DNA from: CAZEJK01 sp964512045
Lineage (GTDB): Bacteria > Acidobacteriota > Thermoanaerobaculia > Thermoanaerobaculales > Sulfomarinibacteraceae
Reading direction: 5' to 3'
Assembly (NCBI GenBank): GCA_964512045.1
Contig: CAZEJK010000035.1
Span: 1-31,762 of the forward strand
Length of the DNA stretch: 31,762 nucleotides
Shown here: positions 23,277-30,101 of the stretch, in pieces
Layout: the number at the start of each line of letters is the position of its first letter
Position numbering within the stretch: the stretch's first letter is position 1
Program-made: the position numbers and the translations under genes
Notes under the pieces: model-generated
The model's input: only the letters and a program-made list of their open reading frames with translations
What the model was told of the DNA's origin: nothing
The model's database searches: none

Positions 23277-24260
23277 ATGGCGAACGTCGCCTTCGTTACC
23301 GGTGGGACCGGGTTCTTGGGGCTGCATGTCATCGATGCGCTCCTCGAGGCCCGATGGGAGGTCGTGGCGTTGCACCGGCCCTCGTCGCGACTCGATGGGC
23401 TCCACGAGCGCTCTGTGACTCTGGTACCGGGCGACATCACCGACGCGGACTCGCTTCACAGCGCGGCGCCGCAGCACATCGATGCCATCTACCATCTGGC
23501 CGGCGACACCAACATGTGGCGCGCCAACAACGCTCGGCAGACCCGTGTCAACGTCCACGGGACTCGCAACGTCGTCGAGCTGGGTCTCCGCCGGTCGGTG
23601 CGACGCATGGTGCACACCTCCTCGATCGCGGCCTTCGGTCTCTCGGAGACTACGGTCACCGAGGCCACACCGCAGCGCGGCCACGCCTCGTGGATCAACT
23701 ACTTTCGGACCAAGGCGCTGGCCGAGGACGAGGTGCGCGCCGGAGTCGAGAGGGGCCTCGACGCAGTCATCCTCAACCCGGCGAATGTGATCGGACCGTA
23801 CGACCGTCACAACTGGTCCCAGCTGATTGCGATGGTCCACGCCGGCCGGCTACCGGGCGCCCCTCCCGGGTCGGGATCGTTCTGCGCTGCCCAGGCCGTC
23901 GCCCAGGCGCACGTGGTTGCGTTCGAGAAGGCACAGCGCGGCGCCAACTACCTGCTCGGGGGTTCCGATGCGAGCTATCTGGAGCTCATCCGGCTGATCG
24001 GTCGCGCCCTCGCACGCCCGGTTCCCCGGCGGCCGACACCGGCGTTCGCCCTGCGCTCGCTCGCTCGCCTTTCCGATTGGTTCTCTCGTGTCACCGGCTC
24101 GGAGCCACAGCTGACGCCTGAGAAGGTGGCCCTGGTCACGGCTCGCTGGCAGTGCGCCTCCACCCGGGCTGTCCGTGACATCGAGTACTCGCCGGTGGCG
24201 CTGATCGACATGGTTGCTGACTGTGTCGAGTGGATGCGCACGGCAGAGCTGATCCGCTGA
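23277..24260 (+). CDS. extended SDR / NAD-dependent epimerase-dehydratase family protein
   Basis: 327 residues. The N-terminal Rossmann motif is 'VTGGTGFLGLHVIDALL' (TGxxGxxG). Segments 'PGDITDADSL', 'IYHLAGDTNMW' and 'HTSSIAAFG' follow, with the active-site Y-x3-K in 'INYFRTKALAEDEV' and 'ILNPANVIGPYD'. This places it with the dihydroflavonol reductase/HpnA-like extended SDRs that act on sterol, hopanoid-precursor or sugar-nucleotide substrates using NAD(P). No signal peptide is seen; it is cytoplasmic. Divergent from GT2 with an 89-bp spacer. No Shine-Dalgarno precedes the ATG; a TACCAT element lies 8 nt upstream. Confidence 0.88.
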   Translation: MANVAFVTGGTGFLGLHVIDALLEARWEVVALHRPSSRLDGLHERSVTLVPGDITDADSLHSAAPQHIDAIYHLAGDTNMWRANNARQTRVNVHGTRNVVELGLRRSVRRMVHTSSIAAFGLSETTVTEATPQRGHASWINYFRTKALAEDEVRAGVERGLDAVILNPANVIGPYDRHNWSQLIAMVHAGRLPGAPPGSGSFCAAQAVAQAHVVAFEKAQRGANYLLGGSDASYLELIRLIGRALARPVPRRPTPAFALRSLARLSDWFSRVTGSEPQLTPEKVALVTARWQCASTRAVRDIEYSPVALIDMVADCVEWMRTAELIR

Positions 24261-24307
24261 TCCGAGTCGTCTCCGAGACCACGGCGTCCTCGAGCGGATC
24301 GCCCAGG

Positions 24308-24313
24308 TACAAT
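24308..24313 (+). promoter_or_regulatory. -10-like TACAAT before the M1-M28 peptidase gene
   Basis: TACAAT is the best -10 match in the 72-bp gap after the SDR gene. Initiation at about 24320 would place GGAGGT at the very 5' end of the mRNA, and would exclude the in-frame ATG at 24312 as a start. Confidence 0.35.
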
Positions 24314-24332
24314 GCGCCGCGGAGGTGGCTGG

Positions 24333-27300
24333 ATGCGCACACTATCGATCGGCGCCGGATGCTCGTTGATCGTTGTACTGACAGCCGTGGCGGCAGCCAG
24401 CGCCGGGGTGCACCATGACCTCGAGGTGGAGCTGAACCTCGCCGAGCACAGGCTCGAGGTGCACGACCGCATCACACTGCCGGATGGCTGGGCCCACGAC
24501 TCGGACGGCTCGCTCCGCTTCGTGCTGCACGAGTCGCTGACGCCGTCACTGCTGAGTGATGGCTGGACGTTGCAGCCGGAGGCCGCGCGCACAGACGGTA
24601 CGTTCCTGGGTCTGAACGCGTCCTCTCTCTCGACGCCGGAGGTCCCGGTGAGCGGCTGGAAGCTCGTCCCCACCGACGGCGGTGAGACCGGTGACAGCGC
24701 GGACCCGCTCGAGCTCGTCTACAGCGGCACGATCCACCACCCCCTGAGCGTCTCGGGCGAGGAGTACCAGCGCAGCTTCACGGAGACACCGGGGCTCATC
24801 GGAACCGACGGGGTCTTTCTCGCAGGTACGACGTTCTGGGTTCCAACATTCTCCGAAGGCCTGGTGACCTTCGAGCTGACGGTCCACCACCTCCCGGACG
24901 GCTACGGTGTCGTCTCTCAAGGGGAGCGCATCACGCACGACCCGGAGGCGGGGATGACGACGTGGCGGTGTGCCCATCCCACCGAAGAGATCTACCTCGT
25001 TGCGGGACCGTGGACCGAGTACCAGCGTCAGGCAGGCGACACGACGCTGTACGCGTTCCTCCGGACTCCTGACGCAGCGCTTGCCCATCGCTACCTCGAG
25101 GCAACGGAGCGCTACCTGAAGATGTACGAACGCGCACTCCCGCCGTACCCGTACGCGTCGTTCGCTGTCGTGGAGAACTTCTGGGAGACGGGTTACGGGA
25201 TGCCGGGCTTCACGCTGCTCGGAGAGAAGATCCTCCGCTTCCCGTGGATCCTCACGTCGTCGTACCCCCACGAGATTCTGCACAGCTGGTGGGGAAACTC
25301 GGTGTACGTGGACTACTCCTCAGGCAACTGGTGCGAAGGGCTGACGGCCTACATGGCCGACCACACCTTTGCCGAGCAGCGTGGCGAAGGTCACCTGCAC
25401 CGGCGCACGACCCTGCAGAAGTATGCAGATTTCGTCCGCGAGTCCGAGGACTTCCCGGTCAGCGAGTTCCGATCCCGCCACTCCGCCGCCTCCGAGGCGG
25501 TGGGCTACGGCAAGAGCATGATGGTCTTCCACATGCTCCGTCGCGCAGTCGGAGACGTCCCATTCCTCGATGCACTGCACGAGCTCGCGCGCAGCGAGAT
25601 GTTCTCGCGAGCATCGCTTGCCGAGGTGGCGGTCGCCTTCGCTCACCTGTCCGATGGTCCTCACGACTGGCCCGCGTTCTACGACGAGTGGACTCACCGT
25701 ACCGGCGCACCGGAGCTGGAGCTCGTGGTCGCCTTCGTCCGCCGACAGCTCGACGCGGACAACGCGTGGAGCGTGGAGGTCCAGCTCCGCCAGACTCAGA
25801 GCGCACGACCGTTTCCGCTCCTGGTACCGCTTGCGCTATCGTTCAAAGGGAGCGACGAGCCGATCGTGCACGAGGTCTGGATGCGCGGCAGAACCGTGAC
25901 CGCCACGATTCAATGTCCAGGTCAACCGCTGCGTCTCGACGTGGACCCCGAGTTCGACCTGATGCGGCGGATCGACCCGCTGGAGGTTCCCCCTGCCCTG
26001 TCCACCGTGCAAGGCAGCGACGAACCGCTGTACGTGCTCCCTGCAGCAGCATCGAGCGAGGAACGGACAGCCTGGCGACAGCTCGCCGAGGCCTGGAACG
26101 GTCCGGAGGGGGCGCCTCGAGTCGCGATGGACTCGGACCTCGACTCTGTTCCAGATGGCGCTGTCTGGCTTCTGGGACGCGACAACACGCTGGCGCCTGT
26201 GGTCCTCGAGCGGCTGACAGACCATGGCGTCGAGCGCGAAGGGATGACCATCAGCATCGGTGACACAGCGGTTGGTGCTGACGGCTCGATTGTGCTGACC
26301 GCTCGCTCCGAGCACGCGTCAAAGGACGCCGTCGCGTGGGTGGCGGCGCCGGTGGAAGCGATCCCCGGGCTGGCACGCAAGCTCCCCCACTACTCCAAGT
26401 ACTCGTGGCTGACGTTCGCCGGACGGGAGCCGAGCAACACGGCCAAGGGCCGATGGCCCGTCACCGACTCGCCCCTCGTTCGGCAGCTGTCGCCCGATCC
26501 GATGCCCGAGCTGCGCATGCCGGCCCGCCAGCCACTCCTCGAGCTGCCACCTGCGTTCGATGCCGACCGGATGCTGGACACGATCTCCACGCTCGCATCG
26601 GAGGAGATGGACGGCAGGGGCCTCGGCAGCGACGGTCTCGAGACCGCCACTGAGTGGCTCATTGGCGAGCTGGCTGCCATCGGTTTGCAGCCCGGTGGCG
26701 ATACGGGCTACCGTCAAAGCTGGCAGTGGGAGCGACCCGACAGTCATCAGCGCATACAGCTGACCAACCTGCTGGCCCGCGTCCCCGGGACGGAGCCTGA
26801 TCTCGCCAACCAGCCCGTGATCCTGATGGCCCACCTCGATCACCTCGGTCACGGCTGGCCCGACGTCCGTGCCGGGAACGAGGGCGTGCTGCATCCGGGC
26901 GCGGACGACAACGCGTCCGGAGTGGCGGTTCTGCTGGAGGNNNNNNNNNNTGCGAGAACGCTTGTCCAGACGCCGGCCGCGCGGCCCGTGCTGATCGCAG
27001 CCGTCACCGGTGAGGAAGCGGGCCGGATCGGATCGCGGCGCCTGCTCGATGGCCTGACGCCGGAGTCCGTCCCGTTCGCGTGCGTCAACCTGGATACGGT
27101 CGGTCGGCTCGCCGACGGTCAGCTGTACGCTCTGAATGCGGACTCTGCCCGCGAGTGGCGCTTTATCTTCATGGGAGTGGGGTACACCGTCGGTACGGAC
27201 GTCGCGGTGGTGACGGAGTCCCTGGATGCCTCCGACCAGGTCTCGTGCCTCGAGCACGGCATCCCCGCGGTGCAGCTGTTCACCGGCCCGACAGCGGATT

Positions 27301-27737
27301 ACCATCGGCCATCGGACACGCCGGAGAAGATCGACACCGATGGTCTGGTCACCGTCGCCGAGGTGGCCCACGAGGCGGTGACCTACCTCGCCGGGCGACG
27401 CGAGCCGCTGACCGTCACCATCGCCGATCAAAAGGCCACGGCCACGCCAGAGTCCGCGACGAGGGGTCAGGAGCGGCGAGCCAACCTGGGAACGATGCCC
27501 GACTTCGCGTTCGAGGGTCCCGGCGTCCGGGTCGCTGCCGTCCTTGCTGGCTCCGCTGCGGAAGCCGCAGGAATCCTGCCGGGCGATGTTCTTCGCAGCC
27601 TCGACGACGATCCGATCGACGATCTCCGCACCATGTCACGACTTCTCGCTGAGCGTGCCCCTGGTGATACGGTCGTTGTGCGGTTCGAGCGGGACGGTCA
27701 CGAGCACTCGGTCGAAGCGGTGCTCGGCGAGCGCTGA
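24333..27737 (+). CDS. exported M1-like/M28 double peptidase with C-terminal PDZ domain
   Basis: 1134 residues as read. A signal peptide (MRTLSIGAGCSL, hydrophobic, AASAG) starts the protein. Residues about 25-480 resemble an M1 zinc metallopeptidase: HEILH at 313-317 and the third zinc ligand in 'NWCEGLTAYM' (E335), but the usual GAMEN is replaced by 'GYGMPGFTL', and the gap between H317 and E335 is one residue shorter than normal. Residues about 740-1020 are an M28 peptidase with zinc ligands in 'MAHLDHLGHG' (H834), 'GADDNASGVA', 'TGEEAGRIGS', 'NLDTVG' and 'YHRPSDTPEKID'. A PDZ domain fills about 1040-1134 ('VLAGSAAEAAGILPGDVL'). It is probably a periplasmic or secreted peptide-degrading enzyme. 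GGAGGT 6 nt before ATG 24333 decides the start. A 10-N gap (26941-26950) lies in the M28 domain without a frame change. Confidence 0.88.
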   Translation: MRTLSIGAGCSLIVVLTAVAAASAGVHHDLEVELNLAEHRLEVHDRITLPDGWAHDSDGSLRFVLHESLTPSLLSDGWTLQPEAARTDGTFLGLNASSLSTPEVPVSGWKLVPTDGGETGDSADPLELVYSGTIHHPLSVSGEEYQRSFTETPGLIGTDGVFLAGTTFWVPTFSEGLVTFELTVHHLPDGYGVVSQGERITHDPEAGMTTWRCAHPTEEIYLVAGPWTEYQRQAGDTTLYAFLRTPDAALAHRYLEATERYLKMYERALPPYPYASFAVVENFWETGYGMPGFTLLGEKILRFPWILTSSYPHEILHSWWGNSVYVDYSSGNWCEGLTAYMADHTFAEQRGEGHLHRRTTLQKYADFVRESEDFPVSEFRSRHSAASEAVGYGKSMMVFHMLRRAVGDVPFLDALHELARSEMFSRASLAEVAVAFAHLSDGPHDWPAFYDEWTHRTGAPELELVVAFVRRQLDADNAWSVEVQLRQTQSARPFPLLVPLALSFKGSDEPIVHEVWMRGRTVTATIQCPGQPLRLDVDPEFDLMRRIDPLEVPPALSTVQGSDEPLYVLPAAASSEERTAWRQLAEAWNGPEGAPRVAMDSDLDSVPDGAVWLLGRDNTLAPVVLERLTDHGVEREGMTISIGDTAVGADGSIVLTARSEHASKDAVAWVAAPVEAIPGLARKLPHYSKYSWLTFAGREPSNTAKGRWPVTDSPLVRQLSPDPMPELRMPARQPLLELPPAFDADRMLDTISTLASEEMDGRGLGSDGLETATEWLIGELAAIGLQPGGDTGYRQSWQWERPDSHQRIQLTNLLARVPGTEPDLANQPVILMAHLDHLGHGWPDVRAGNEGVLHPGADDNASGVAVLLEXXXXARTLVQTPAARPVLIAAVTGEEAGRIGSRRLLDGLTPESVPFACVNLDTVGRLADGQLYALNADSAREWRFIFMGVGYTVGTDVAVVTESLDASDQVSCLEHGIPAVQLFTGPTADYHRPSDTPEKIDTDGLVTVAEVAHEAVTYLAGRREPLTVTIADQKATATPESATRGQERRANLGTMPDFAFEGPGVRVAAVLAGSAAEAAGILPGDVLRSLDDDPIDDLRTMSRLLAERAPGDTVVVRFERDGHEHSVEAVLGER
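26941..26950. other. assembly gap or masked bases (10 N)
   Basis: Ten N within the M28 domain, directly after 'DDNASGVAVLLE'. The frame continues on both sides and about four residues are hidden, which is compatible with the helix expected there. Confidence 0.95.
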
Positions 27738-27785
27738 GCGCACCGCCGCGTCCGCCCGACCCCCACCCCGAGGCAGAGGGGTTGG

Positions 27786-27794
27786 TGCTATTCT
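27786..27794 (+). promoter_or_regulatory. extended -10 before the BY-kinase gene
   Basis: TGC TATTCT ends 7 nt before the ATG at 27802. No Shine-Dalgarno lies at usable distance from that ATG. The spacing would put the transcript start at the initiation codon and argues for ATG 27802 rather than ATG 27796. Confidence 0.45.
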
Positions 27795-27801
27795 GATGGG
27801 C

Positions 27802-29940
27802 ATGTCGACGGCGCCACTTCCGAACCGTATCCAACCACCAGCGGTCGGCAGCAACAATCAGCTCCCGTGGACCGGCGAGCCCCATCTCGACTGGAGCGAC
27901 GACGCCTCTCCGGAGGTGGATCTCGCCGAGTACATCCATCTGGTGTGGTCACACCGTTGGCTCATCGCCGTCGTGACGCTGGTCTGTGTCGCGATGGCGA
28001 CCGCATGGGCCGTCACGCGACCGAAGAGGTACCGGGCCGTTGCCAAGGTCGCCCTCGAGGTGCGGGCGCCGCAGATCATCAAGACCCAGGTCAACATGGG
28101 TCCCAGCTACTGGGAGATGAAGACGTTCGTCAAGGACCAGGTGCAGGTCCTGCGCACCGGAGAGCTGGCGCGGCGAGTGGCGGAGCGTCTCGGTCTTCCA
28201 GGAGGCGCCTCCGGGCTCCTGGGACGGATCAAGGTGGAGCCGATCGAGGACACCAACGTCATCGAGCTGAGCATGACCGGGCGGGATCCGGCGCAGGTCG
28301 CGGAGTGGCTCAACCTCTACGTGGACGAGTACGTCAGCTACAACATCGAGGACAACCTGCTGCGGACGCAGCAGGTGTACGAGGTCATCCAGTCGAAGCT
28401 GGACCCTCTCCGCTTCCAGCTGCAAAGCTCCGAGGAGGAGCTGACACGGTTCAAGGAGCGAAAAGGGGCGCTGCTGTTCGCAGACGAGGACAAGAACGTG
28501 ATCTCCGAGCAGGTGAACACGTTGACCGCCGAGTATGCGCAGGCCAAGGCGGATCGCATCCAGCTGGAAACCAAGATTGCGACGCTCGAGCGCCTGCGCG
28601 CAGACGAGCTGTCATCGGCCAACCTGCCCGAGGTGCGGGGGGACTCGACGATCCAGTCGCTGCAGAATCGTCGTTCCGATCTCGACCTCGAGCTCGCCGA
28701 GAAGCTCACCGTGTACAAGGAGGAGCACCCGGTCATCAAGGACCTCCGTGGCGCCATGGCGGGTATAGATGATCAGATCGAGGCTCGGATCGGCAGCATC
28801 GTCAGCGGTCTGCAAACCGACTACGAGCTGCGCAGCAACCGCGAGGCGTCGCTGTATCGCAACATCCAGCAGCTCAAGGACGCCTCCATCGAGCTCAGCA
28901 AGCAGACGATGGAGTACGAGAAGCTCCGTCGTGAGTACGAGCAGAACAAGAGCTTTTACGAGAACATGCTCGCGCGGTCGAAGGAGGTCGACATCTCCTC
29001 GTCCGTCGCGATCAACAACATCCGGGTGATCGATCCTGCGGTGCCTCCCGGCGCACCATTCAGCCCCAACGTGCCGCGAACGATGTTCCTCGGCCTTGTG
29101 CTCGGGCTGTTCGGATCCGTCGGCCTGGTGCTCGCGTTGGACTACCTCGACCGGACGCTGCGAACACCCGAGGACGTGGAGCGACATCTGGGCCTCGACG
29201 TGCTGGCCGTGATCCCTGAGTACACCGACGGTGCGAGCTCGGCGGCACGGGAGGTCTACCACGGTCTCCGAACGGCGCTGATGGTGGCCGCACGCGACGA
29301 GACTGCGCAGGTGGTGGTGGTGACCTCCACTGTGGAGCAGGAGGGCAAGACCACCACCACGGTCAACCTCGGCCGCGTCCTGGCGGCCTCGGGCCAACGG
29401 GTCCTCGTCATCGACGCCGATCTCCGCAAGCCCACTCTCCACCGGTCGGTCGCGAGCGACAACCGCACCGGTCTCTCCTCGGTGGCCCTCGGGACCCACA
29501 CCCTGGATGCGGTGCTGCACTCCCCTTCCGACCTGGCAGATCTGGATGTTCTGACCTCCGGCCCGTTGCCCCCCAACCCTCCGGAGATGTTCGAGAAGTC
29601 CAGCTTCCACGCGCTGATCGCCCAGGCGCGCGAACGCTACGACTGGATCCTGCTCGACTGCCCACCGTTGGTGCCGGTGGTCGACCCCGTCGTTACGGCT
29701 CGCCATGCCGATATGGTCCTGCTCCTGGTGCGCTTTGGTGGCGTCCGTCGCCAGATGGTGGTCGGCGCGATCCGTCAGCTCCAGCGCGCAGGCGTGCGGA
29801 TCGCCGGCGCGGTCCTCAACCGCGTGGATCTGGAGCAGGACCGCTACGCGTACTACTACGCCTCCTACGGCGGGACCTACGGAAGCTACGGCGAAGCGGA
29901 TCGAAGCGCGGCGCAGCCCCCCGGCGCCCGCGCGAGCTGA
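27802..29940 (+). CDS. polysaccharide co-polymerase / bacterial tyrosine kinase (Wzc-like)
   Basis: 712 residues. A cytoplasmic N-terminal tail leads to a Wzz domain ('DLAEYIHLVWSHRWLIAVV' begins the first membrane helix near residue 45), then a long periplasmic coiled coil and a GNVR-like block ('EYEQNKSFYENMLARSKE'). A second membrane helix ('MFLGLVLGLFGSVGLVLAL') follows near residue 435. The C-terminal kinase has Walker A' 'RVLVIDADLRKP' and Walker B 'WILLDCPPL'. Walker A reads 'STVEQEGKTTT', keeping GKT but lacking the usual P-G before it. The last 30 residues hold a seven-tyrosine autophosphorylation cluster (YAYYYASY...). It controls polymer length and export of capsule or exopolysaccharide. 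No Wza-like exporter or polymerase is adjacent. The upstream frame is open to 27544 inside the peptidase gene. Confidence 0.92.
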   Translation: MSTAPLPNRIQPPAVGSNNQLPWTGEPHLDWSDDASPEVDLAEYIHLVWSHRWLIAVVTLVCVAMATAWAVTRPKRYRAVAKVALEVRAPQIIKTQVNMGPSYWEMKTFVKDQVQVLRTGELARRVAERLGLPGGASGLLGRIKVEPIEDTNVIELSMTGRDPAQVAEWLNLYVDEYVSYNIEDNLLRTQQVYEVIQSKLDPLRFQLQSSEEELTRFKERKGALLFADEDKNVISEQVNTLTAEYAQAKADRIQLETKIATLERLRADELSSANLPEVRGDSTIQSLQNRRSDLDLELAEKLTVYKEEHPVIKDLRGAMAGIDDQIEARIGSIVSGLQTDYELRSNREASLYRNIQQLKDASIELSKQTMEYEKLRREYEQNKSFYENMLARSKEVDISSSVAINNIRVIDPAVPPGAPFSPNVPRTMFLGLVLGLFGSVGLVLALDYLDRTLRTPEDVERHLGLDVLAVIPEYTDGASSAAREVYHGLRTALMVAARDETAQVVVVTSTVEQEGKTTTTVNLGRVLAASGQRVLVIDADLRKPTLHRSVASDNRTGLSSVALGTHTLDAVLHSPSDLADLDVLTSGPLPPNPPEMFEKSSFHALIAQARERYDWILLDCPPLVPVVDPVVTARHADMVLLLVRFGGVRRQMVVGAIRQLQRAGVRIAGAVLNRVDLEQDRYAYYYASYGGTYGSYGEADRSAAQPPGARAS

Positions 29941-29964
29941 CCCACCGAACGAGCTCCAGACAAC

Positions 29965-29993
29965 GGAGAACCCTGCTCTGACTTGCGTTCTCC
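29965..29993. promoter_or_regulatory. inverted repeat around the -35 of the subtilase gene
   Basis: GGAGAAC, 15 nt, GTTCTCC: perfect 7-bp half-sites separated by 15 nt, spanning the presumed -35 region (TTGCGT at 29983-29988). No T tract follows, so an operator for a dimeric regulator fits better than a terminator of the BY-kinase gene. Confidence 0.35.
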
Positions 29994-30004
29994 AGGGCGA
30001 GACC

Positions 30005-30013
30005 TGCTATAGT
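30005..30013 (+). promoter_or_regulatory. extended -10 promoter of the subtilase gene
   Basis: TGC TATAGT is the strongest -10 in the window, with TTGCGT 19 nt upstream as a poor -35. It predicts a leader of about 80 nt before the ATG at 30102, which has its own Shine-Dalgarno (AGGAGG). Confidence 0.55.
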
Positions 30014-30101
30014 CGATCCGACAGCGCAGCCGGCGGCTCGACCCAACCAGCACGTCCGTCCAGTAGCTCGGCCGCCCCGACGCCGTCGCGAGGAGGTTGG
30101 C

